Of a DNA stretch of 64,000 nucleotides, positions 1 to 8,900 are shown one piece after another. Position 1 is the stretch's first letter. Each line of letters opens with the position of its first letter. This DNA comes from Vampirovibrionales bacterium (GTDB taxonomy: Bacteria > Cyanobacteriota > Vampirovibrionia > Vampirovibrionales > Vampirovibrionaceae), in contig JADJRF010000005.1 in assembly GCA_016712355.1 (NCBI GenBank), forward strand, positions 372,001 to 436,000. Direction: 5' to 3'. Below the pieces are notes generated by a model. That model was not told the DNA's origin, ran no database searches, and saw only the letters and a list, made by a program, of their open reading frames with translations. A program made the position numbers and the translations under genes.

Positions 1-387
1 ATGGCCAACGTCATGGAAGAAAGCCCGGAATTACTGCTGGAATTGGCCACGCGGGTCGATTCGCTGCGGTTTCGCCTGTGTATTGACGCAGGCGCAGCCA
101 GCGTTTTTTCGCAAGCGCCCGCTCTCGACTGGCTGGACGCCTTGCAACAGCACGCGGCCTATGTGCGCATCGGCAATACGGACGGAAAAACGCTTGAAGC
201 GCGCCCCCTCGATCAGGGCGTCGTCGATATTCCGTCGTTTGTGAATCATCTGACGCTGCTGCCCCAGCGCTTCAACGCCTCGATTGTCGTCAGTGGCGCG
301 CGCGACCCGCTGGTCGATTATCATGTCGTATTGCCGTATTTCCGGCTGCAAAAATCGCTGGTGCAGACCAAGAGTATGTTGTTGTAA
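1..387 (+). CDS. Sugar phosphate isomerase/epimerase-like TIM-barrel protein, C-terminal part
   Basis: This is the 3' end of a gene that begins before the window, so the ATG at position 1 is probably internal. The residues NVMEESPELL, then CIDAGA, then YVRIGNTDGK, then LDQGVVDIPSF follow the order of conserved blocks in the AP-endonuclease-2/xylose-isomerase-like barrel (usual forms ENxxE, DxGHA, HxHxxDNxG, GxGxID). The metal-binding histidines and acids of those blocks are replaced: DAGA lacks His, YVRI lacks His, and the DxH after the glycine is missing. The fold is probably kept but the usual metal-dependent chemistry is doubtful. The stop is followed after 58 bases by miaB on the same strand. 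The family call is by motif order only. Confidence 0.6.
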   Translation: MANVMEESPELLLELATRVDSLRFRLCIDAGAASVFSQAPALDWLDALQQHAAYVRIGNTDGKTLEARPLDQGVVDIPSFVNHLTLLPQRFNASIVVSGARDPLVDYHVVLPYFRLQKSLVQTKSMLL

Positions 388-410
388 CCCGGCGCAAACA
401 GGGGCGCGGA

Positions 411-439
411 TTGAATCGCGCGCGCCTTTTCGGTACTGT
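411..439 (+). promoter_or_regulatory. Putative miaB promoter
   Basis: TTGAAT at 411-416 and TACTGT at 434-439 are separated by exactly 17 bases, a sigma70-like arrangement. A start about 7 bases after the -10 falls on or next to the miaB ATG at 446. No ribosome binding site precedes that ATG, so the message may be leaderless. This is a pattern match only. Confidence 0.4.
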
Positions 440-445
440 CGGCCT

Positions 446-1885
446 ATGACAATGCGCTCGGTTTTTATCGAAACGCTGGGATGCCAGATGAATCGCAATG
501 ACAGCGAGCTGATGCTCGGCCTGTTGGCGCGCGAAGGCTTTAGGCAGGCGGCAAATCCGCGCGAGGCGGATCTGGTGGTGCTGAATTCGTGCCAGATTCG
601 CGCTCAGGCCGAAGACAAGGCCTACAGCTATCTCGGCCACTGGAACACGCTGAAGAAACATCGCCCCGACCTTAAAATCGCGCTGACTGGCTGCGTTGCC
701 CAGCAAACCGGCGAAAACGCCTTTTCGCGCTCACCCGGCGTCGATATCGTGGTCGGCACGCAGAATCTGCACGACCTGCCCGCGCTGGTGCGCCGCGCCT
801 TTGCCGGAGAAGAGCGCGTAATGGCCGTTGACCGGCAAAAATCGCGCAGTTCGTACGACATGATGGAAGACGTCGCCCCCGTGCGACAAAGCGCCGTATC
901 GGCCTGGGTGACGATTATCGAAGGGTGCGATTATTTCTGTACGTATTGCGTCGTGCCCTATACGCGCGGACGCCAGATCAGCCGCCCGCGCGAGTCGATT
1001 CTGGCTGAAGCGCGGGATTTGGCGGCGCTCGGCTATCGCGAAATCACCCTGCTGGGGCAAACCGTGGATTCTTATGGACGCGATCGCCCGCAAGAAGCCT
1101 ATTATCTGGCGCATTTACTGCACGACCTGCACGCCATTGAGGGCCTGGCCCGTATTCGCTTTATGACTTCGCATCCGCTGGATCTGGACGATGCGCTGAT
1201 TGCGGCCGTCGCCGATCTGCCGCGCGTCATGGCGTACTTCCATTTACCGATGCAGTCGGGCGATGACGACGTGCTGGCGCGGATGAAGCGCGGCTATACC
1301 GCCGCCCAGTATTTTGAGCGCCTGGACGCCATTCGCGCGCGTCTGCCGCATGCGGCGATTTCCGGCGATTTTATCGTGGGTTTCCCCGGCGAAACCGAAG
1401 CCCAGTTTGAACGCACCATCGAGGCCGTTACCCGCGCGCGCTTCGATGGGGCCAATACCGCCGCGTATTCGCCACGCGCGCAGACCCCGGCCGGTATCTG
1501 GGAATCGCGCGGAGAAGGCGTGATTTCGGACGCAGTAAAGCAGGATCGCCTGCAACGGCTCAATACCGTGATCACGGCCCAATCGCTGGCCAATAATCAG
1601 CAATTCGAAGGTCAGCAGGTCGAAGTGCTGGTGGAAGGACCGAGCAAGCGCAACGCGCAGCGATGGACAGGGCGCACGGAAGGCAACAAGGTCGTGAATT
1701 TTGACCCGCCACAGCCTCTTGGCGCGCTGTCACCGGGTCAACTGGTGAACGTGTTCATCGAAAAGGCTTTTCCTTTTTCGTTGATGGGCTATTGCGTCAC
1801 CCCACCCCCGGCCCCGTCAGCATCGCCGGAAATTTTCACAGAGAATACCCAGCGCACAGCAGCGCTGGCAGACGCGGTTCGGTAA
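446..1885 (+). CDS. miaB: tRNA-2-methylthio-N6-dimethylallyladenosine synthase MiaB
   Basis: Radical-SAM methylthiotransferase that adds a methylthio group to i6A at position 37 of tRNAs reading UNN codons. The 479-residue protein shows the N-terminal UPF0004 domain (FIETLGCQMNRNDSE, first cluster cysteine at about 13), the radical-SAM CxxxCxxC motif GCDYFCTYC near residue 162, the following PYTRGR, and a TRAM-like C-terminal segment ending near GYCV. A proline/alanine-rich tail of about 30 residues follows. The ATG at 446 is chosen because MiaB homology begins at once (MRSVFIETLGCQ); a longer in-frame reading from 284 would add 54 unrelated residues. MiaB is favoured over RimO or MtaB by the CxMN start and by length. 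Confidence 0.95.
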   Translation: MTMRSVFIETLGCQMNRNDSELMLGLLAREGFRQAANPREADLVVLNSCQIRAQAEDKAYSYLGHWNTLKKHRPDLKIALTGCVAQQTGENAFSRSPGVDIVVGTQNLHDLPALVRRAFAGEERVMAVDRQKSRSSYDMMEDVAPVRQSAVSAWVTIIEGCDYFCTYCVVPYTRGRQISRPRESILAEARDLAALGYREITLLGQTVDSYGRDRPQEAYYLAHLLHDLHAIEGLARIRFMTSHPLDLDDALIAAVADLPRVMAYFHLPMQSGDDDVLARMKRGYTAAQYFERLDAIRARLPHAAISGDFIVGFPGETEAQFERTIEAVTRARFDGANTAAYSPRAQTPAGIWESRGEGVISDAVKQDRLQRLNTVITAQSLANNQQFEGQQVEVLVEGPSKRNAQRWTGRTEGNKVVNFDPPQPLGALSPGQLVNVFIEKAFPFSLMGYCVTPPPAPSASPEIFTENTQRTAALADAVR

Positions 1886-1911
1886 AAGCGACGGACGGAG
1901 TATTCAAACGG

Positions 1912-2412
1912 GTGACCATCGCTTACCTCGGCTTGGGAAGCAATCTCGGCGACCGCGTCGGCTACGTGCAGCAGGCGCTAACCCTGCTGGCGGACTGTCC
2001 CGGCATTGGCATTGTGGAAGCCTCCAGCCTGTACGAGACCGAACCGGTGGGCTTTGCCGATCAAGAGTGGTTTATTAACGCCGCCGTCGCCATTGAGACA
2101 TCGCTCTCGCCCGTAGCCCTGCTCACGGCCTGTCAGGAGATTGAGCGGCGCTTGCTGCGCCAGCGCGATCCGGCCAACCGCAACGGCCCGCGCACGCTGG
2201 ATATCGACATCCTCTTTTACGGCGATCTGGCGATGGCCTCGCCTGCGCTCACGATCCCGCATCCGCGCGTGCATTTGCGCGCCTATGCGCTGGTGCCCAT
2301 GCTGGAGGTCAACGCCGAGCTACGGCATCCGGTTCTCGGCAAAACCATTGAAGAATTGCACGAAGCCCTGGATTTCCCGGAAGAAGTGCTGTTGTATGGC
2401 ACCCGGCGCTAG
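1912..2412 (+). CDS. folK: 2-amino-4-hydroxy-6-hydroxymethyldihydropteridine pyrophosphokinase
   Basis: HPPK transfers pyrophosphate from ATP to 6-hydroxymethyl-dihydropterin in folate synthesis. The 166-residue product has the family's N-terminal AYLGLGSNLGDR, the YETEPVG loop, and the signature NGPRTLDIDILFYG with its metal-binding aspartates. The GTG at 1912 is chosen because the HPPK fold starts right after it (VTIAYLGLGSN) and a GGAG lies at 1897-1900. A longer reading from 1792 would run inside miaB. It lies 26 bases after miaB and is probably co-transcribed. Its last four bases overlap the end of the convergent minus-strand gene. Confidence 0.95.
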   Translation: MTIAYLGLGSNLGDRVGYVQQALTLLADCPGIGIVEASSLYETEPVGFADQEWFINAAVAIETSLSPVALLTACQEIERRLLRQRDPANRNGPRTLDIDILFYGDLAMASPALTIPHPRVHLRAYALVPMLEVNAELRHPVLGKTIEELHEALDFPEEVLLYGTRR

Positions 2413-3218
2413 TAATTAAGCGAGACGTCCTCGTCTACCTTGATGCTGAGGCGCGAGCCGGAAGGAATCACCACGTCTTTGCCCCGGCGTACAACCGCAT
2501 AGCCGATTCCGGCCAGCGCGCCGACGCCTGTGCCCATGGCAGCGCCTGTTCCCGCCACCCCGAGCAGCCCGCCAACGGCGGTCCCGGCGACAGCGCCGAT
2601 GGCCGTTCCGCCTGCCGCCACGCCAACGCCCTTAATCACGTCCATGGTAAACGTGTTGCCGCGCAACGTGCCGGTATTGTCTTTGGTGACCACATGACCC
2701 TGGATGGGAATAACAGCCCCGTCCGGCGTTTTCACGTTGAAAAACCGCACGTCGACTTCGCCATGCTTACCCAGTCGTCCGGCGCGCGAGACGTTGGAGA
2801 CTTGCCCCAGGACTTCGCTGCCAGCGGGAATCGCCATGGCGTCGTTCACAAACACGTTGTTCTCCAGCGTGCCGGTGATGGATTCACCCAGATTGCTGGA
2901 AAACGAGCTGAGGGGCTGATCCAGTTTGATGATCATGGTCGAGCCCTTGGGCAGCGTACTGACGCGCCCGCGCAAGGGCGAAGACGCTGAATATCCAGAC
3001 GCCGAATAGCCGGAGGCCGAATACGCCGTCGTCGCGGCGGCGCCCGCGCCGCCATAATTATAGTTGGCAGCCTGATACGGCGTTGCGGAATAACTATAGG
3101 CGCCCGTATTGGCCAGCGGGCGAAGCGGCAGATTGCCGTCGGCGCGGACCATGGGGGTCAAGGCGGGGCACAGGCCCACAGCCAGCGACAGCGCAATTGC
3201 GGTCAGGGCGTTTCTCAT
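2409..3218 (-). CDS. Secreted glycine-zipper envelope protein
   Basis: 269 residues with a clear signal peptide (MRNALTAIALSLAVGLCPAL, cleavage probably near the ADG at about 27). It then has a tyrosine/serine-rich linker with the unit YSASG repeated in tandem around residues 66-80, a beta-rich central part (PKGSTMIIKLDQPLSS, MAIPAGSEVLGQV), and a glycine-zipper hairpin (GVAAGGTAIGAVAGTAVGG and following) near residues 198-240. It ends with a short beta segment. Glycine zippers of this kind insert in or span membranes. The central part resembles conjugation TrbI/VirB10-like beta domains, but I would not name a function. It runs convergent to folK. Confidence 0.8.
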   Translation of the reverse strand: MRNALTAIALSLAVGLCPALTPMVRADGNLPLRPLANTGAYSYSATPYQAANYNYGGAGAAATTAYSASGYSASGYSASSPLRGRVSTLPKGSTMIIKLDQPLSSFSSNLGESITGTLENNVFVNDAMAIPAGSEVLGQVSNVSRAGRLGKHGEVDVRFFNVKTPDGAVIPIQGHVVTKDNTGTLRGNTFTMDVIKGVGVAAGGTAIGAVAGTAVGGLLGVAGTGAAMGTGVGALAGIGYAVVRRGKDVVIPSGSRLSIKVDEDVSLNY

Positions 3219-3341
3219 CTCTATCCATCTCCATCATCGTATTTGGACGCAGGCGGGACGCGCCGGTATGTGAACTTTTATTATACCGCACGCCGACGCC
3301 TTACGATGACGCCCGTCACAGACCTTCGGCTCAAGTCGCGC

Positions 3342-4091
3342 TTATTGAGGCGCAATGGGCGATCGTTTGAGACGCCGCTTGGCGGACACGATATTGAGGG
3401 TTTCTACGAAGATGGAGAAAGACACGGCGAAATAGAGATATTCGCGCGGAATATGAAAATGCAGCGCATCGGCGGTTAGCGACATGCCGATGAGCAGCAG
3501 GAAGCTCAAAGCCAGCATCTTCACAGAAGGGTGCGCCTGTACAAAGCGCGAGACGCCGGCGCTGGCGGCCATCATCACCACAATGCTGATGGCGATCGCA
3601 ATCGCCATCACGGCAAACTGATTGGTCAGGCCCACGGCCGTAAAGATGGAATCGAACGAGAAAACGATATCCAGCAGAATAATCTGGAAAATCACCATGG
3701 CGAACTGATTTTTGGGCTTAATGGCATGAGCGCCCTCTTCGCCTTCCACCGACTGGTAGATTTCCTGCGTGGCTTTCACCAGCAGGAAAAGCCCCCCGAA
3801 GGCCAGCACGATATCGCGCACCGACACCTCAAAACCGCCAATGACGGCAAACGGCTTGGCCAGCGCCGTCAGCCAGATCACGCTGCCCAGAAACAACAGC
3901 CGGGTGACCAGCGCAAACCCCAGACCCCAGTTGCGCGCCGGGGCCTGTTGAGGCCCAGGCAGTCGACTGGAGACGATAGACAGAAAGATAACGTTATCAA
4001 TCCCCAGGACAATTTCCAGCACAGTCAAGGTGAACAGGCTAAACCACAGCGTGGGGTCCAGCAGATTGAAGTCAACAGGGGCGCTCAGCAC
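3342..4091 (-). CDS. TerC family integral membrane protein
   Basis: 249 residues, about seven hydrophobic segments. The TerC signature is present: an N-terminal VLEIVLGIDNVIFLSI with the acidic pair in a membrane helix, and a matching FDSIFTAVGLT with acidic residues in the second half (preceded by LLDIVFSF). Such proteins are implicated in metal-ion (manganese) export, sometimes for metalation of exported enzymes. The length and lack of a CBS or CorC domain match the short YgdQ/YkoY-like branch. It is transcribed away from murI; the two start codons are 243 bases apart. Confidence 0.88.
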   Translation of the reverse strand: MLSAPVDFNLLDPTLWFSLFTLTVLEIVLGIDNVIFLSIVSSRLPGPQQAPARNWGLGFALVTRLLFLGSVIWLTALAKPFAVIGGFEVSVRDIVLAFGGLFLLVKATQEIYQSVEGEEGAHAIKPKNQFAMVIFQIILLDIVFSFDSIFTAVGLTNQFAVMAIAIAISIVVMMAASAGVSRFVQAHPSVKMLALSFLLLIGMSLTADALHFHIPREYLYFAVSFSIFVETLNIVSAKRRLKRSPIAPQ

Positions 4092-4251
4092 GGGGGACCA
4101 TCCTTTTTTAACTCAACTTCTTTCAACTCAACTGGTGACAACGTTTCGAGACAAAACGCGCGGACGCGCCTGCAATAATGACAGAAAACTCAATACCGGC
4201 GACATACGGGGCGACCCGGGTCGACGCGCGCGGCGGCGAATAAAGCGGCAT

Positions 4252-4281
4252 TTGATCCGGCTGCATTGGCGGCATTATATT
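4252..4281 (+). promoter_or_regulatory. Putative murI promoter
   Basis: TTGATC at 4252-4257 and TATATT at 4276-4281 are spaced by 18 bases in the divergent region between the TerC gene and murI. The predicted start would give a leader of roughly 45 bases. Pattern match only. Confidence 0.35.
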
Positions 4282-4334
4282 ACAACAAATCAGACCGGGA
4301 CGATTTCAAAGGGCTTTCGCACGGCGGGTTTGCT

Positions 4335-5246
4335 ATGATGGCGCTGATGGCCTTGACCCGAGCAGCTCCACTGGTGAACAGCATTCCTTCTGCAGGCGCT
4401 TCGCGTCCCATCGCCGTGTTTGATTCCGGCGTGGGGGGCTTGTCCGTGCTGGACGCGCTGGCGGCGCGCTACCCGCGTCAGACATTTCATTATCTGGGCG
4501 ATACGTTCAATATGCCCTATGGCGAAAAAACGCCCGACGCGCTCCTCGCCCTGATTGCCGCCAACCTGCGCTGGGCGCGGGATGCCCATGACGCAAAACT
4601 GGCGGTCTTCGCCTGCAATTCGTCCACCGGCGTTCTTTCCGTTTGCGACCTGCCGCAAAAAGGCGGCCCGTGGCCGCGCTGGATAGGCCCGGCGGAACCC
4701 GCATGTCGAGCGGCAGTCGCGCGCGGATATCAACGCATCGCCACGCTGGCCACGCCCACGACAGTCCAGACGGGGCTTTACCGGCGCGTCCTGCATCGGC
4801 TGAATCCGTCTGTCGAAACGCTTGACGCGCCCGCTCAAGGCCTGGCCGACTGCATCGAAAAGGGCCAGACAAAGGACGCCTCGTTTGCGCAAGCCATGGC
4901 GCAGTGGCTGCGACCTGTCATTGAATTTGTCCCCGACGCGGTGATTTTAGGCTGTACGCATTATCCGTTTGTCGCCGACATCATCGCCGATATGCTGCCG
5001 CCGGACGTCGCTCTGGTGGATCCGGCGGATTCGATGGCCGACGCCATTGCCTCCTGGGCCGAAACAGGGACAGACGCCGAAACAGAAGCGAAAACGGCGG
5101 CGCGCGTGACGTTTTCCGTCACAGGCGATCCGCAGGCGTTTGCCCGCGTGGCGCGGCAATTACCGTTGCGCCATCTGGCCATTGACGCGGTTCAGCGCGT
5201 TGACGTGGCGTCGGATGCGGCTCGCCCCGAAGCGATTACGCGATAA
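4335..5246 (+). CDS. murI: Glutamate racemase
   Basis: Interconverts L- and D-glutamate for peptidoglycan by a two-cysteine, cofactor-independent mechanism. The N-terminal AVFDSGVGGLSVL block is intact, the two catalytic cysteines sit in VFACNSSTG and VILGCTHYPF, and TLATPTTVQTGLY matches the family's substrate loop. The first cysteine motif differs from the usual ACNTASA in the residues after Asn. Several ATGs lie close together (4335, 4338, 4347); none has a strong ribosome binding site, so the exact start is open. The last 11 bases overlap the convergent hypothetical gene. Confidence 0.92.
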   Translation: MMALMALTRAAPLVNSIPSAGASRPIAVFDSGVGGLSVLDALAARYPRQTFHYLGDTFNMPYGEKTPDALLALIAANLRWARDAHDAKLAVFACNSSTGVLSVCDLPQKGGPWPRWIGPAEPACRAAVARGYQRIATLATPTTVQTGLYRRVLHRLNPSVETLDAPAQGLADCIEKGQTKDASFAQAMAQWLRPVIEFVPDAVILGCTHYPFVADIIADMLPPDVALVDPADSMADAIASWAETGTDAETEAKTAARVTFSVTGDPQAFARVARQLPLRHLAIDAVQRVDVASDAARPEAITR

Positions 5247-5631
5247 CCCCCAGTCCAGACGCTTCTCCCTGAACCTGGGTTGCTTGTCGCACGCGTTGGA
5301 GGCGACCGAGCAGGCGATGCCGCTGAGAGCGGCTTTGCAGTTGACGACGCAAGGCGCTGGCGAGCGTTTCAATCGCGGCGTCATCGGCCAGATGAGCATC
5401 CATCAGGCGTTGCGCCAGCTTGTCGGCCAGATCGGCGCACAGACGACAACCTGCGGCAACCAGCGCGGCATCATTGCAGGTTGCGGTCAGGACGTGAAAA
5501 CGCTCCATCACGCTCATGGCGCGGCGCGACGCGCTTTCGTCAGCGGCGAAATCGATGCGCGCCATCAACAAGGCGTCTAGTTCGCGCACGCAGGCAGCCA
5601 GCGCGTGAGAATCCGTCTGAGATTGCGTCAT
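5236..5631 (-). CDS. Hypothetical helical protein
   Basis: 131 residues from the ATG at 5631, which has AGGA about 10 bases upstream. It is predicted almost wholly alpha-helical and alanine/arginine-rich, with four cysteines in the middle (TATCNDAALVAAGCRLCADL). There is no signal peptide or membrane segment, and I recognise no family. A longer in-frame reading to 5847 adds an arginine-rich stretch unlikely to be translated. It is convergent with murI and divergent from dnaE. Confidence 0.6.
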   Translation of the reverse strand: MTQSQTDSHALAACVRELDALLMARIDFAADESASRRAMSVMERFHVLTATCNDAALVAAGCRLCADLADKLAQRLMDAHLADDAAIETLASALRRQLQSRSQRHRLLGRLQRVRQATQVQGEASGLGVIA

Positions 5632-5814
5632 GCAGAAGTCATCCTGAAGAATCCATTGGGGAGTTACGCGTCTTACTGATATAAAACCGGCGCGCGGCGA
5701 TGGCTTGCTGTCGACCATCGCGCGGCGCGCTTGAGGCTTTTCGCGCGCAAATCCCCTGTTTGCAGGGCGATGGCGTTTTCCTGCAGGCTGTCTTAACAGA
5801 ATCGTCGCCGTCGC

Positions 5815-5844
5815 TTTACCGGGCGTCGGCGCGCGTGGCACAAT
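5815..5844 (+). promoter_or_regulatory. Putative dnaE promoter with extended -10
   Basis: TTTACC at 5815-5820 and CACAAT at 5839-5844 are 18 bases apart, and the -10 is preceded by TGG (extended -10 form TGn). The leader of about 70 bases holds three imperfect copies of a GAGACGATAT-like unit at 5872-5904 just before the ribosome binding site. Confidence 0.4.
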
Positions 5845-5921
5845 CAAGGAGTCGACTTATCAGCGCACATTGAGACGATATCGAGACGGATATTGAGCCG
5901 ATAGAGAAAGGACATCTTCGA

Positions 5922-8900
5922 TTGTCCGCGACCCCGCCCCCCCCTCCGCTGACGCAAGACCCGTTTTTTGACGGCCCGCCAGACGCGTTCGATGTCGCTT
6001 TCGAGACGGACGTCGCGCTGGATTCGCCCGACGAGGACCAGCCGCCTGAGGATGTCTCATCATCCGCCCCCCATGCCGCCGCGCCGGGGCAGGCTCAGAC
6101 GCGTCCCTTTGCGCCGCTGACCAGCCACAGCCACTACAGTATGCTGGAAGGGGCCAGCAAAATCCCGGATCTCATCGCCATCGCCCAGGAAAAAGGCTTC
6201 CCCGCGATGGGGCTGACCGATAGCGGCGTGATGTACGGGGCGCTGGAGTTCTACAATGCGGCCAAGAACGCTGGCGTCAAGCCCCTGATTGGCTGCGAAT
6301 TATTTGTGGTAGAGGGCGATATCACCGATCGCAGCAGCCGCAAGCCGTGGGCGCACTTGCCGCTGTTGTGCAAAAACTTCACGGGGTATCGCAATCTGGT
6401 CAAACTGGTCAGCATCGGCCAGCTTGAAGGCTTTTATTACAAGCCGCGCGTGAACTGGGAGCTGATCGAGGCCCATCGCGAAGGGCTCATCGCCTTGAGC
6501 GGGGATATGGCGGGGCCTATTGCGCGCCATCTGCTGCGAGGCGCAACCGCCGAAGGGCTGGAAGCCGCCCGTCGCCTGAAAGCCCTCTTTGGCGACGATT
6601 TCTATATCGAACTTCATGACCACGGCAAAGAAGCTGAAATGCGACTGACGCAGGAACTCCTGCAAATCGCAGACGAGCTGGGGGTCGAAACGGTCATCAG
6701 CAATAACAGTCGCTTCTCGCGCGCAGGCGATCACGAGGTGCATAACATCTTGTTGTGCATGCAGGAAGGCAAGACGCTGCACGACTCCAATCGCACGGAA
6801 GTATACGGCCCGGAGTACGCGATTAAGGACGCGGACGAACTCGGCGCCTTGTTTCAGCGTCTGGATCGCGAGCGGGTGGAACGTTCGCTGGATGCGACGC
6901 TGGCGGTCGCGGCCAAGTGCGATCTGGAGATTCCGCAAGGGCAATCTCTTTTGCCCGCTTATCCGCTGCCTGAGGGCGTAACCGCCGACGCCGAACTGGA
7001 GCGCATTGCCTATGAGTGCGCCCGCCAGCGATACGGCGCCGTGGAGGCGGGAGACGCCGTTGACAAGCGCCTGCGCTACGAGTTGGGCGTCATCGCCCAG
7101 ATGGGATTTCCGGCTTATTTTTTGATTGTGTGGGATTTTATCGCCTTCGCGCGTAAAAACGGGATTCCGGTAGGGCCGGGCCGGGGTTCGGCGGCAGGAA
7201 GCCTTGTTGCCTACGTCCTAGGCATTACCAATCTGGATCCGCTGGCCCATAATCTGCTCTTTGAGCGATTTTTGAACCCTGAGCGGGTTTCGATGCCTGA
7301 TATCGACATCGATTTTTGCATTGAGCGCCGCGAAGAAGTAATTCAATACGTCCGCCAGCTCTACGGCGATGAGCGGGTGTGTCAAATCGCGACGTTTGGC
7401 ACGCTGGCCGCGCGCGCCGCGCTGAAGGCCGTCGCCCGCGTCTCGGACATCCCCTTTGCCGAAAGCGATCGCCTCGCCAAGATGATTCCGCCGACGCCGG
7501 GGACCAAGCTCAAAGACGCGCTGGCAGACGGCATGGAACTTCGCAAGGAAGTCGACGCCAATGCGGACGTCAAAGCGCTGGTGGATCTCGCGCTCAAGAT
7601 TGAAGGCACGGCCTGCAACGTAGGCACGCACGCTGCGGGCGTCGTCATCGCCAAGGATCCGCTGACGGATATCGCGCCGCTGCAGAAATCCAAAGACGGT
7701 CAGGTGATTTGCCAGTACACCATGGGGGATCTGGAAAAGCTCGGCCTGCTGAAGATGGATTTTCTGGGCCTGCGCAACCTGACGATCATCGCCAACACGC
7801 TGCGGCTGGTCGAAGCCGCTCATGGGCGCCGCATTGATATTGACGGCATCCCGCTGGACGACCCGAAGGTGTATGCGATGCTCAGCGCCGGGGATACGGA
7901 CGGCGTGTTTCAGCTCGAATCGTCCGGGATGAAAGCGCTGGAGCGGGATTTAAAGCCCTCTACGTTTGAGGACATCAACGCGCTGGTCGCCCTGTTCCGG
8001 CCCGGCCCGCTGAATTCGGGCATGGTCAAGCACTTTGTCGATCGCAAGCACGGCCGCGAGGAGATTGTCTTTCCGCACCCGGATCTTGAACCCATTCTCA
8101 ACAGCACCTACGGGACGATCGTCTATCAGGAACAAATCATGCAGATCGCCCAGACGCTGGCGGGTTACTCGCTGGGGCGCGCTGACCTGCTGCGGCGGGC
8201 GATGGGGAAGAAAAAAGCCGAAGTCATGGCCAAGGAGCGAGACGGCTTTGTCGAGGGCTGCGTGGCGCGCAACGTCTCCAAAGCGCTCGCCAACGAACTC
8301 TTTGACGCCATGACCGAGTTCGCCGCCTACTGCTTTAACCGTTCGCACTCGGCGGCCTACGCCTTTGTGGCCTATCAGACCGCCTTTTTGAAGGCGCATT
8401 ACCCGGTAGAATATCTCTCCGCCTTGCTATCGAGCGTCAGCGGCGACCTCGACAAGGTTCAGCATTATATGCTGACGGCGCGACGGATGGGCATTCGCGT
8501 CCTGCCGCCGGACGTGACGCGCTCCGGCGCTGATTTTACGCCGGACGGGGAATCCATCCGCTTTGGGCTGGCGACGGTGAAAAACGTCGGCGCGGGCGTC
8601 GTTGATTTGATTCTGGCCGAACGCGCGCGCGCGCCGTTTGCGGGGTTGGAAGACTTTTTGCGACGCGTGGATCCCAAGGCCCTCAACCGCAAGACGCTGG
8701 AATCGCTGATTCGCGGCGGAGCGCTGGCCTGCTTTGGCTTTTCGCGCAAGCAATTGCTGGAAAACGTCGAGACCATGACCGCATTTGCCGCGCGCATCCA
8801 GTCGCAACAGGAAACCGGCCAGGCGAGCCTGTTTGACCTGATGGCGGCCGCCGCGCCCGCAACGGGCGACGCCGCGTCGCCTGCCATGGGCGGTTTGATC

